From Dipteris shenzhenensis (lineage: Eukaryota; Polypodiophyta; Polypodiopsida; Gleicheniales), in assembly GCA_047967505.1 (NCBI GenBank), contig CM106539.1: 64,000 bases of DNA; one strand, 5' to 3'. Position numbers and translations under genes: made by a program. Every line of letters starts with the position of its first letter. The first letter of the stretch is position 1. Of the stretch, positions 51,492 through 62,700 are shown piece after piece. Below the pieces are notes generated by a model. The model was not told the origin of the DNA and made no database searches. It saw only the letters and a program-made list of their open reading frames with translations.

Positions 51492-54400
51492 TCCCCTCCC
51501 ACTCAAAATAAGACCCTGGTGGAGATAATGAACTGATGTAGAAAATATCACGGTAAATTCTAAGCCGATGTCGAGTCTCTCGCTGTCAATGGTCCGAAAT
51601 ACACTCACGAATAAGGAGAACATAATCGTCTTCGATTTTTGGGACATAATCACTTGCAAGAGGAACTGCTTCATCGCCTGGAATGTACGTCTTTAGCCAA
51701 GAAATATGAAATGGAATGGATTTTACCCCATGATGGTGGTAATTCCAATTTGTAACTTAAAGGTGAATTTTTCTTGATGATCCGGAAAGGTCCATAGTAT
51801 CTTGGTCGCAACTTAGGAAACACAGATTTAACCGTCTTATAGCGATGGGGGGCTACAAATAATAGCACCATGTCACCAGTGTCAAATGCCAGGTGACGTC
51901 TATGTTTGGTGACACACCGTTGATACCGCTCTTGCGCTTTTCGCATATTTCTTGAACCAGTTGATCGGCTAGGGCCACTCGATGTTGAAGTACAAAATTC
52001 GTTGGTACAATCGGAGTGTGTCCATAAGCTGCTTGGAATGGAGTCATGCTGATGGCACTATGGAAAGAGTTATTATAAGCAAACTCAAGGAGTGGTAGAT
52101 ACTCTTTCCAAGTTGCTAGGCGTGACTTAATATAATATCGAAGCATTTCTTCCAGAACTTGGTTGACTCTTTCAGCCTGGCCATCTGATTCTGGGTGGTA
52201 GGCTGAACTGAACAATAGAGTTGTACCCAAAGATTAAAACAGTGAAATCCAAAAGTGACTGGTAAACTTAGGATCTCTGGCGGATATGATATCCTTGGGC
52301 AATCCATGGTGTCGGAAGATGTGTTGTATGAAGAGTTTGAGCCTGAGCACTGCTTTTGCAAGCAACAAAGTGTGCCATTTTGGACAATCGATCAACAATT
52401 ACCATAATCTGAGTGTTACCTCTGGACAATTGTGGTAGTGTTATAATGAAATCCATGGAAATACTTTCCCACCTTTCAGTTGGAACTGGAAGAGGCTGAA
52501 GAAGTCCTGCTGGAAGTCGTCGGCTTGCTTTCATTTGTTGACAAGATAAGCAAGATGTAACCATTCTGATGACGTCGCTTTTCATCTGAGGCCAGTAGTA
52601 TGTTGCACTGAGAACCTATAAGTCTTGTTGATGCCTGGATGGGCAGCATAAGGAACTACATGCTCTTTTAACAAAAGACGTCGAACATCCTTGTCATGTG
52701 GTACACAGACGCAATCTTGATAATACAAAAGGTCGTCCGTATAAGAATAGGATGAGAAAATCTTTTGTTCGGAAGTCGAAGGTTGATCTTTTGAAAGAAC
52801 TTGTACTGCTGTACCGAAGTCTTTATCATTGAAATACTTCCCTTTGAATGAATTCGGAACATCCACAGATAATGTAGAGATTACCATAGCTGATGCTAGA
52901 GTTAACCTACTGAGAGCATCTGCAACTACATTGCGTAGTCCTAGAATGTACTCAATGGTCATATGAAAGTTGGCCAAAAACTCAACCCAGCGTGCTTATC
53001 AAGCATTCATGACTGGCTGAGTAAAGATATACTTTAAAGAGTGATGGTCTTTCATAACCACCGAGTCGGCTCCCATGAGATAATGTTTCTAAGAGCGATA
53101 AGCATGTACAACAGCAAGAAACTCCTTATCATAAACCGGGTATCAGGTTTGGATATCGGAATGTTTATGGCTGTCAAAGGCAATAATTCTGCCTTCTTGC
53201 ATCAAGACTGCTCCTGTAGCGATGTCGGAAGCGTCGGTCATGACCTCAAATGAAAGGTTTGGGTCAACAATAGCCATAACTGGTGTGGTAGTGAGTGCTT
53301 GCTTGAGTTGTTGGAAACTATACTCAGTTTCGTGAAGCCACTGAAAAACTACTGTGCTTTTCAATAATTCGGACATAGGAGCTGCGATTTCAAAAAACTG
53401 ATAGACCTTTGTATGGTAGATGTTTGCCAATCCGAGAAAAAAGCAAACATTGTGAACATTCTTAGGAGTAGGCCAGTTTCAGATTACCTTGACCTTCTTG
53501 GGATCCACAGAGATGCCTTGAGCTGAAATAACATGTCCCAAATATTTGAGTTGGGTCTTGAAGAACTCACTCTTCTCAATGTTGATGTAGAGAGAATTTG
53601 CGCGGAGAACTTCAAAAACTTGGTGAAGATGTTGTTTGTGCTCATGTAGGGATCTGTTGAAAACGAGGATGTCATCGAGGTAAACGATGACGAACTTATC
53701 AAGGAAAGGCCTGAAGATGTCATTCATTAGTGTCATGAATGTGGCCGGGGCATTGTTTAACTCAAAAGGCATGACCAAACATTCATAGTGTCCATACTTT
53801 GTTCGAAAAGCTGTCTTGTACTCATCGCCTTCTCGTATGCGAATTTGATGATAACCTGAACAAAGATCAATCTTTGAGAATTGTGTTGCATGTAGAAGTT
53901 GATCGAAGAGGTCATCGATGCGAGGCAATGGATACTTGTTTTTTATGGTGAGCTTGTTGAGGGCTCGGTAGTCGATGCACAGGCGCATTGACTTATTCTT
54001 TTTTTCCACAAGTAGTACAGGAGATCCGAAAGGGCCGCGACTGGGCCGAATGTGACCTTTGTTGAGTAGTTTGGTCATCTGTCTTTGGATTTCTTCATTT
54101 TGAGTGTAAGAAACCCGATAAGGAGGTTTCGACTGTGGATTACTGCCGGGAATAAGTTCGATTGGGTGATCCACTGGTCATCGAGGTGGTAACTGCTTTG
54201 GCAATTTCTGTGGAAAAATATCCAAGTAGGGCTGAAAAAAAGGCTGGTTGAGGTATTCAGGAGGATCCTTTGTTGGTGTCTCCTCTATTGCCGTAACCAA
54301 CAGAAGTGAAGTCTTTACTTGGCGTTTACGAACCCACTTCTTTACTTGTAGGACAGAGGCAACTGGGGTTGAAGGAGAGTCCCTAGAACCAGTTAGCTCA

Positions 54401-55515
54401 ATAAGTTCTCCCTGGTAGACAAACTGGATAGTATGGCTGCGAAAACTGATTGATGGATCATAGTCGTAGAGCCACAGTTGTCGAAGTATGACATCGTACC
54501 GAGAAAGAGGCATGATGTCGAAATTCAACTTGTCCATATAATGTTGGATGCGAAAAGACAAGTTTTTGATCCTTGTGTTGCACAAGAAGGTAGTTCCATT
54601 TGCGAGTTGAATCTGATAGTCCACGAGACTAGGATTGGTGGTCAACTGAAGTTTGTCGACCATAGAACTAGCTAGGAAGTTATGAGAGCAGCCACTGTCG
54701 ATGAGGATAGTGACCGTTGTTCCACGAATCGATCCTTGAACACAAAGTACTTGAGTGGCCAGGGAAGGTTCGGGGTTGCTAGCAAGGCTCAGGTGGATGG
54801 TATTTGCCATTCGAACAGCTTTGCCTTTCTTGTCTTGTGCTGGGGTAGCATCTTCTATTTGGGAAGTGCTAGGTTCCATATTGGAATTTTGCTTTGGTCG
54901 CTTAAAACAATCGAACCATCTATGGTCGCCTGTACAGATGGTGACAAAGTCCTTTTGTGCTGGAGTTGTTCTTCTTGTCAGTGGCCGCACCTTTATGTTG
55001 GGGATGACGATGATGACTTTGTGAAGAAGAAGAGGCGCGATCCTTGGAGAAGTGCTTCTCTTGGAATCCAGCATACGATTTCTGAGACTTGTGGGGATCT
55101 TGAGACTGTCGTTGACCTTGATTATCCGAGTTTTTTCTAAACCTAGTGTCATCTTGAGGGCGAGCACCTTTGGCCATAGTAGAGTTCTGTGTTCGATTAG
55201 CACTCTGCTTCCCTATGTTTTGGAAATCTGTTATGTGCTCTGCGTAAGCAATAGCGCCAGCTGTAGTGGTGATGTTTGCTTTAAGCACATCAATGCGTAA
55301 CGAGGGATGTAGGCCTGAGATGAAAGCATGAAGGCAATCATCATCAGTTAACCCATCAATCTCCAGCACCAATGTGGTGAACTGAGAGATGTAGGAAGAC
55401 AGGGAGCCTGTTTGCTCCAACTGTCGGAGTTTTGAACGTGCTTAGAAGTCCGCATTGGCACGTATGAACTTCTTACGGAGCACGTGTTCAAAACGTTCCC
55501 AGGTTAATAAAGGTG
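51492..55515 (-). pseudogene. Gypsy-3: Ty3/gypsy gag-pol, 5'-truncated and disrupted
   Basis: Minus-strand order. Gag (55515-54920): 'TWERFEHVLRKKFIRANADF', a TAA near 55442, then 'GSLSSYISQFTTLVLEIDGL'. The nucleocapsid region has a degraded knuckle ('CTGDHRWFDC', about 54940-54910). Protease has ILIDSGCSHNFLASSMV (about 54690). RT (54174-53479) has '[12 protein letters not shown]', '[20 protein letters not shown]', '[20 protein letters not shown]' and '[14 protein letters not shown]'. RNase H (53430-53143) has 'EVMTDASDIATGAVLMQEG' and 'AFDSHKHSD', followed by 'IEYILGLRNVVADALSRL'. Integrase has an H2C2 finger ('HPGINKTY', 'CLSCQQMKA'), 'ISMDFIITLPQL', 'SAYHPESDGQAERVNQVLEE' and a C-terminal domain with 'KLRPRYYGPFRIIKK', ending near 51671. 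No chromodomain was recognised. Several frame breaks make it inactive. Confidence 0.88.
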
Positions 55516-55520
55516 TGGAG

Positions 55521-55781
55521 TGAAGAGAGAGAGTGAGAGTGCAGGTACAGGACGAGTCGAGGAAGAAGTCACGTCAAACTTACATTGATGGATAAGGTTC
55601 CTAAACACAAGTACAAAGTACTTGTATCTAGGCCTACGACTAAGTGTCCTAGGTGTCACATAGGACTAAGTGTCCTATGTGGCATAGAAGGCACTAACAC
55701 TATAAGTGCCTACACTTATGCCTACAAGGCACACACCATGGCCTATAGGGCATCAATAGAACCACCAAAAGATGGCCTACA
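55521..55781 (-). repeat. Copia-5 3' LTR
   Basis: On the minus strand it begins TGTAGGCCATC at 55781, after the polypurine run CATGAAGGGGGGTT. It ends CACTCTCTCTCTTCA at 55521, giving 261 bp with TG...CA. It contains the palindromic GTAC-rich motif CAAGTACAAAGTACTTG (55607-55623) and repeats of GACTAAGTGTCCTA. It abuts the truncated gypsy-3. Confidence 0.65.
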
Positions 55782-56065
55782 AACCCCCCTTCATGGGATG
55801 GGCTGAAGTACTCTGGAAACGTCTCAGAATACCTGGTAGTTTCTGGTCATGGTGGCACATGTTCATCCAAAAGGATATAGCCACCTATGAATATACAAGG
55901 AATGTCAGATCATGTAACAAAGGAAACCAAGTGTAAAGCCTGTCGAAAGACTTCGAACTTGGGACGAGGAAGTGCCTTTGTAAACATCTCTGCGATGTTG
56001 TCCTCTGTGGGAAGATAGTGGATCTCGACAAGACAGCAAGTGAAGTTGGACTAAGCTTGAAAATC
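55782..56065 (-). pseudogene. Copia-5 RNase H C-terminal remnant
   Basis: In one minus frame the text reads VEIHYLPTEDNIAEMFTKAL, then 'PRPKFEVFRQAL' and a stop. This is the end of a copia polyprotein ('DNVADIFTKALPREKFEAFRSAL' in copia-1). The rest of the element is missing; it is joined to gag sequence of opposite orientation. Confidence 0.65.
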
Positions 56066-56425
56066 TTTTTGGAAATACGATCATTAATTCCAAAGTTTCT
56101 CTAAAAACAAAAACTTTTCAATTTAAAAAAGGAGGAAGGAGCACTGAGTGAACACCTAGGCAATCCAGGATCTATCCTTCAACATTGGCTGCCCTCAAAG
56201 CCACATTGGGAGAAGATGACAAGGTGACAGTTTTGATCTCCAGTATTAAAGGTGTCTCCAAATACAGTGAGGTACTCGCAGTATTAAGGGTTCATCGAGA
56301 TCAAGGATATGATGATATGGTGGCTATCCTTATTGATGAGGACCGCTATTATAGAGAAAGCTAGGCTTCACTCGAACTTCAAAATTCTTTCTCAAAGAAA
56401 TCAAGGAAAATTGGGAAATTGGGCT
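56055..56425 (+). pseudogene. Copia gag (UBN2-like) fragment
   Basis: In pieces the plus strand reads 'QKLFNLKKEEGALSEHL', 'LAALKATLGEDDKV', 'LISSIKGVSKYSEVLAVLRV' and 'GYDDMVAILIDED'. It matches the gag of the duplicated fragment at 57.1-57.9 kb and the general copia gag pattern. It is frameshifted near its start and end. Confidence 0.65.
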
Positions 56426-56429
56426 TCTC

Positions 56430-56990
56430 ATCATGCGAGAAGGAATCTAGAATGTGGCGAATGGCAATCGCCGAGAGGTGTTTCTCCCAAAGTTGGTTCT
56501 CTTTTGTTTACCAAAACAACATGCTTTGTGAACTTTTCCAAGAAACTGAAGTTTAGAAATACCTAGTGCCATATTCTGGTTTCTCACTTGCATCAATCTT
56601 TTGAAATTGACAAGTCCATATCTCTTGTGCCATATTGTGGAAAGTGGCATCGGTTGTTGTTGAGCTCACATGGCATGCAAGTCTAGTACTGAAGCTAGCA
56701 TCCCGAACAAGCGCCCTTCCTTGACTGCTTTTTTGACTAGCCAATATTCTTTGAATTCGTCTTTGATTGTGCGTTCATCTCCATCGAAGATGACTCAATA
56801 GTTGTGTTCCACAACTTACAAGAGGTTCTTGCTGAGCTTTGGAGCATAGAGTACATCTTTCGCCAATCCTTTCATACCGGTGAAATTGTTCATGGGAGAC
56901 AATGCCGTTCCCTTGAACTAGATTTGGTGTGTTATAAATAGCTGAGTCGGACAACAAAAAGATCTTTCACTGGGAGAATATGAATAGTAA
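56430..56990 (-). pseudogene. Copia GAG-pre-integrase fragment
   Basis: The minus frame 56650-56447 reads 'IWHKRYGLVNFKRLMQVRNQ', then 'KVHKACCFGKQKRTNFGRNT', the zinc-finger region of copia integrase (HKRxGH..., C-x2-C). The upstream part toward 56990 matches the end of the protease/linker with stops. It lies in opposite orientation to the gag fragments on both sides. Confidence 0.7.
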
Positions 56991-57062
56991 GGCCTTGGCT
57001 ATGATTAGCCTAGGGCTTGCGAACAACCTAATCCACCATGTGAATCTCAATAAGACAAGTGA

Positions 57063-57985
57063 GTTTGGATTAAGCTTGAAGATCTTTTTGGAAATAGGAT
57101 CATTGATTCAAAAGTTCCTGTTAAACAAAAACTTTTTAATTTAATAGATGAAGGAAGGGGAGTCACTCAGTGAACACCTGGGCAAAAACCTAGCATGTGT
57201 CATTCAACAACTGGCTGCCCTGAAAGCCACAATTGGAGAAGATCACAAGTGGCGACGTTGCTCTCTAGTATTAAAGGTATCTCCAAATACATTGACGTAC
57301 TTGTAGTATTAAGAGTTGGTCACGATATGGGATACGATAATATGGTCGCTATCCTTATTGATAAGGACCACCGTATTGCAAACAAAGTTGAAACTTCATT
57401 GGAACTTCAGAAGGCATACTTCTCAAAGAAATCAAGGAAGAGAAATATCGCATACGAGAAGGAGTTATTACATCTTTAAAGTTATGGAAGCATTATTTAT
57501 ATGGTTATGCTTTCAAGCTTGGATTAAGCTTGAAAGATCTTTTTGGAAATAGGATCATCGATTCAAAAGTTCCTCTTAAACAAAAACTTTTTAATTTAAT
57601 AGATGAAGGAAGGGGAGTCACTCAGTGAACACCTGGGCAAAAACCTAGCATGTGTCATTCAACAACTGGCTGCCCTGAAAGCCACAATTGGAGAAGATCA
57701 CAGGTGGCGACGTTGCTCTCTAGTCTTAAAGGTATCTCCAAATACATTGACGTACTTGTAGTATTAAGAGTTGGTCACGATATGGGATACGATAATATGG
57801 TCGCTATCCTTATTGATAATTACCACCGTATTGCAAACAAAGTTGGAACTTCATTGGAACTTCAGAAGGCATACTTCTCAAAGAAATCAAGGAAGAGAAA
57901 TATCGCATACGAGAAGGAGTTATTACATCTTTAAAGTTATGGAAGCATTATTTATATGGTTATGCTTTCAAGGTTAAGACTAACC
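57063..57985 (+). pseudogene. Copia gag fragment, 455-bp tandem duplication
   Basis: Two nearly identical copies with exactly 455-bp spacing (open frames 57195-57479 and 57650-57934). Each reads 'PESHNWRRSQVATLLSS.KG', 'ISKYIDVLVVLRVGHDMGYD' and 'NMVAILID'. A handful of base differences separate them (for example AAGGACCACC versus AATTACCACC). Each unit begins ATTAAGCTTGAA.GATCTTTTTGGAAATAGGATC and ends near GGTTATGCTTTCAAG. After the second copy a short stretch (57986-58115) contains 'KTNHQRMMDQTLIFSNHCLF', unassigned. Copia-2 begins at 58116. Confidence 0.85.
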
Positions 57986-58115
57986 ATCAAAGGATGATGG
58001 ATCAAACACTTATTTTCTCAAACCATTGTCTCTTCAAGACACATCAAATGGGCTAAATATATTCAATCATTTGGTCAACCAAATATTGGATATCAAACAA
58101 GGAAGAAGAACTTAG

Positions 58116-58334
58116 TGTTGGGGTAAAGGCTCTATGGCCACCCAAGTACAATTAAGTACACTTAGTACTTTATTTATTTAGTACACTAAGTACACCGTAC
58201 TTAGTGTTGTAACCTTATCCTTTTCATATAAAAGCTTTACTGTGTACTAGGGGAGGTACACACATATGTTTTATCCCCACACCTCTTGTTGCCTATTCTC
58301 TGTGTGTGTGTGTGCTCTCACACTCTCCCTATCA
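58116..58334 (+). repeat. Copia-2 5' LTR
   Basis: Begins TGTTGGGGTAAAGG and ends CTCTCCCTATCA. A TATA box (TATAAAA, 58227-58233) follows a U3 region with six GTAC cores between about 58145 and 58200, partly arranged as inverted repeats (TTAGTAC...GTACTAA-like); two more GTAC lie downstream. A (TG)n run and CT-rich end complete the 219-bp LTR. Confidence 0.95.
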
Positions 58335-58338
58335 AAAC

Positions 58339-58350
58339 TGGTATCAGAGC
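58339..58350 (+). promoter_or_regulatory. Copia-2 primer-binding site (tRNA-iMet)
   Basis: TGGTATCAGAGC, four bases (AAAC) after the 5' LTR, identical to the copia-1 site. Confidence 0.96.
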
Positions 58351-59732
58351 CAATTCGTGTGTGTACCCAAACGTGGGTCTTACCTGCAGCTGTGTGCACC
58401 TGCAGTCAAGGAGCACCGCCAGCCATCGCTTGAATCTGCTCTGTCGATAGCTTCTGGTAGCGCTTCGCAGCCTGCTCAGCCTTGACGTCTTCTGCTGCTA
58501 GCGCTACGCTAGCAGCTTCTTGAGCTCTTGCGCCAACCAGGGCCAACGGGCCTCTTGCGCCAACCAGGGCCAACGGGCCACCAGCAGCCCTTCAAAGCCT
58601 TCAGCTGCTAGCGCTGTGCTAGCAGCCCTTTGAGGCCTTGCGTCGCCACGGCCAAAGGCCACGCGGCGCCAGCCAGGGCCAAAGGCCACCGACGCCAGCG
58701 GCCAAAGGCCACGCGACGCTAGCTAGGGCCAAAGGCCACCGACGCCAACAACCAACAGGCCACCAGCGACCAGCTCCGCCAGCCAGCGACCCCAACGGGC
58801 CACCAGCTGACACCGGCGCCAGCGACCAACGGGTCACTTTCCAACGGCGCCAGCTAGCGAAACTTCACCAGCCAGCTACCTCATCGCGCCACCAGCAGCC
58901 ACCGACGGCCAGAGGCTAACTATCAGCCAGCGAAACCATCGGTGTCAGCCCGGGTCTCGTGTTAGAGCCATACGTGGCCACAGGTTCAGGTCGTGCAATC
59001 AAAGGGCTTTTGCAGCCACAGCCAAGCATTGGCTTCTTACACACTTATTTGCATATATTCTCCTCATTGGAGTTGATTTGTGCAAGGATTTGTGCATTTT
59101 TTATTACTTCTGGGACAGTGGCAGATGCATATGAATTGGGGCTTTTGACATTGTTATGCATATCAGTGCTGTTGGAAGCAACAAAATGCCTAATAGTTGT
59201 CAGTGAAACAGTTATGCACACAAAATTCTGTATTTTTTGCCTCCAATCAAGGGGCTTTTGCCCAATTTCTGTTCTAAACTGTTGTATACAGTTTTAGAAG
59301 TGTCTGGAAGCTTCAAATTGACATTTTTGAACAGTCAAACAGTCAAATACTGATTCTGTACTTTCTGGTACAGTCGGGGACTGTCCTGTGTCAACAGTTT
59401 TGAATGAATTCAGTCACGGTACAGAGGTACAGAGTACAAAGTACACTGCTGTTTTTCACTGTGTATGCAGGGCAGATGCTTCTGTAAATTCAGAATCTTG
59501 CTGGTTGTACAATGGTGCATTAAATGATGCAAACAGAGTTGCTGTTCAGAAACTGCAGCAAGCAGTAAACAGTGATAAATCTCTGTTTAAGTGGGAGATA
59601 CAGTGCAAGTGCAGTTCCTGTTTGTTCCGCTGCAGGAATTGGATCTTTGAGTACAGTTCAAGTGCATGTGTGCACTTGGTTTGCAGGAAGTCAGGCACCT
59701 AAGTGTGGGTTATATATTCCTTGCTGATTATA
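58351..59732 (+). other. Copia-2 leader with hairpins, GGCCAAAGGCC repeats and GGGGCTTTTG motifs
   Basis: Two hairpins share the stem GCTGCTAGC/GCTAGCAGC (58494-58516 and 58604-58626; the first has a 10-bp stem with CTA loop). Between them is a 27-bp tandem unit (CTCTTGCGCCAACCAGGGCC at 58525 and 58552). From 58640 to 58900 GC-rich GGCCAAAGGCCAC / GACGCCAGC units recur. GGGCTTTTG-type motifs occur at 59004, 59136 and 59251. The small frames here (for example 58638-58919) look like products of the repeats. Confidence 0.8.
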
Positions 59733-62700
59733 ATGGCTTCATCCTCGGAATCCTCTCTTCTCAATATTAAAAAGTTACAGGGTGCTGCTAACTACCCAAT
59801 GTGGAAAAAGATGGTCCTGAATGTTCTAATTCTCAGGCAGTTTCATGCTCCTATTATACACAAAGGTGTGAAGCCCACTGGCACATCTGATGATGCTTGG
59901 GCACTAGCTGATCTGTCAGCAAAGTCCATAATTGAATTGTCACTCCATGAGAGTGTTGTTTGGAATGTGGATGGTGAAAAGACAGCCTGGGGTGTGTGGA
60001 AAAAGCTACAGGACACATATGAGCAGCAAAGTGCAGCCACAAAGATATATTGGTTGCGCAAGTTCTTCAATCTGAAGATGAAGGAAGGGACCTCCATGGA
60101 TGCACATCTCAATGAGTTTAACTCTATTGTTACTCAGCTTGCGAATCAGAAGTACGTGGTGGATGAGGAAACAAAGGGTATGGCACTCTTAATCTCTCTT
60201 CCTGAGAGTTGGGATACGTTCATCACAACTGTGACAAATGCAAACGTCTTCATAAGTTTTGCAGATATCACAGGGCTGATTTTGCAAGAAGAGCAAAAGC
60301 TGAAAGCTCAAGATGCAATAAAGCCTAATAATGCCTTAAATACAAGAGGGAGAAGTCAGCAAAGAGGCAAATCCCAAGAAAAGGGAAAAGGCAGGAGCAA
60401 GTCCCGCTCCAACAAAGATGTCGAGTGCTACTACTGTGGCAAAAAGGGACATACCAAAAAGCAGTGCTTTAAACTGAAAAATGATAAGAGAGACAAGGCC
60501 AAGGACACTGATGCGTCAGATGCAAAGGCAATTGTACCAGTAAGCAAGGGCAAGAGCAGTGTGAAGATTGAAGAGCTTCATTCTACACACGGTTATGACA
60601 GTGAGGGAGAGGTTCTATTTCTCTCTATTTTGGATGCTCATGCTCTCCATGCAGGCGAATTTGCAGACATGCACTCTTGGATCATTGACTCAGGTGCCTC
60701 ATTCCATGTTACAGCTTACAGAGAATTGTTTGTCAGGTATGCAGCAGGCAACAATGGAGTTGTTTTTCTAGGGGATAATCATGCATGCAGTATTATTGGT
60801 ATTGGAGATGTCAGGCTTGTATTTGCTGATGGTACTCAGCTTATGCTTCACAATGTTAGGCATGTACCCGAAGTCAAGAAAAATCTGATTTCTACTGGCA
60901 TGTTGGATGACGAAGGTTTTGTGACCAGCTTTGGTCATGGTTTCTGGAAGGTCACCAAAGGTGCCCTGGTTGTTGCCAGAGGCTCTAAGGTTGACACAAT
61001 GTATACTCTTCATGCTAAAGAATGTAATCATGCTGATATTCATGCCACCGAGCTGCCGAATATTTCTATGTGGCATAGCCGGATGGGACATATGAGCATA
61101 AGTGGAATGGAGCAATTGGCTCGCCTTGGCTACTTACCGTCTCTTAAATTTTCTGATTTAAAGTTTTGTGAGCACTGCATATATGGTAGACAGTTACAGT
61201 GTCCTCATAAAAGGAGATTAGGACATAAAGAGGCTCAACTTGAGCTTGTGCATACAGATGTGTGTGAGATGCCTAATCCTTCACTTGGAGGTGCACGGTA
61301 CTTTGTCACATTTATAGATGATTCCACAAGGAAGGTGTGGTTGTATCCTCTTCGATTGAAGAGTGATGTCTTTCCAGTGTTCCAGAAATGGCTTGCTATG
61401 GTTGAGAACCAAACAGGCAGAACACTGAAGGCTTTGCGGTCAGATAACGGTGGGGAGTATATGTCTAATGCATTCAATGCATTTTGTGATGCTAAAGGTA
61501 TTAAAAAAGAACTCACTGCCCCCTACAATCCAGCGCAAAATGGCACTGCAGAGCGTATGAATAGAACCATACAGGAAAAGTCTCGCTCTATGATGTCACA
61601 TGCTGCTTTACCTCATGGATTTTGGGCTGAAGCTGTAAAAACAGCAGTACATCTCATCAATAGGTCACCAAATAAAAGACTAGATGGCAGAGTGCCAGAA
61701 GAGCTTTGGACAGGAAAACCTCCTTCCTACAAGCACTTGAGGGTCTTTGGCTGCACTGCGTACGTGCACATACGCAGAGAAAATCGCAGCAAGCTTGATC
61801 CTAAGTCTCTTAAATGCATTTTTCTTGGATATGGTGACAGTGGTGAGATGGGTTACCGCCTATGGGATCCTGTGAATAAGAAGCTAATACGCAGTAATGA
61901 TGTCTTATTTAATGAGTCATGTATGTTTAAGGCAGCAGATAAGCCTTCTGATGCTTCAGAAGTTGACATTTATGACTCGGGACATCCTGTACAGTTCAGG
62001 CAGGCTGCAAATCAGCCACAACAGCAGCGTAATCAGCCGATGCCTGATGCTGCAGCAGTTCCAAATGGACAGCCCGCAGTGGCGGAAGATGTACTACGGG
62101 ACATGCCACCTTTGGAAGACCTCCCAGGCATAATTCTGCAGCCTGATCTACTAGAACAGCAACCTGTTTTAGGTGAGCAGCAAGTTGGACAGCAAGACCA
62201 ATGGGTCCGAAGGTCCACCAGACAAATGAAACCGCCAGACAGATTTGTTCCAGGAGCAGATTTTATTATGCTTACAGATTGTGGAGAACCTTCCTGTTAC
62301 AAGGAAGCCGTGCAAATGCATGACAAAAGGCTATGGGAACTAGCCATGAAGTCTGAAATAGACAGTCTCCATAAAAATGGTACTTGGGAATTGGTGCAGT
62401 TGCCTAAGGGCATGAAAGTACTGCCATGCAAGTGGGTGTATAGATTGAAAGTTACACCTGGAGCTAAGCCAAGGTATAAAGCCAGGTTGGTTGCCAAGGG
62501 CTTTAAGCAGGAGTATGGTGTTGATTTTGATGAAATCTTTTCTCCAGTGGTTAAGATGACCACACTCAGGATTGTACTTGCTCTGGTTGCATGTGAGAAT
62601 TTGGAATTATGCCAAATGGATGTGAAGACAGCCTTTCTTCATGGTGATCTTCATGAGGAGATCTACATGCAGCAACCAGAAGGATTTGCAATCAAGAACA

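Noticed and set aside
39738-58115. Search for the missing N-terminal Sec14-like exons
   Set aside because: No minus-strand segment with the expected 'SQL.G.SGY...G.PV.A.GVG' pattern was found by reading; the region is filled with retroelements, so the exons are likely outside the window.
58638-58919. 93-codon Gln/Arg/Pro/Ala-rich frame in the copia-2 leader
   Set aside because: Product of GGCCAAAGGCC-type repeats upstream of gag; no similarity and no conserved start.
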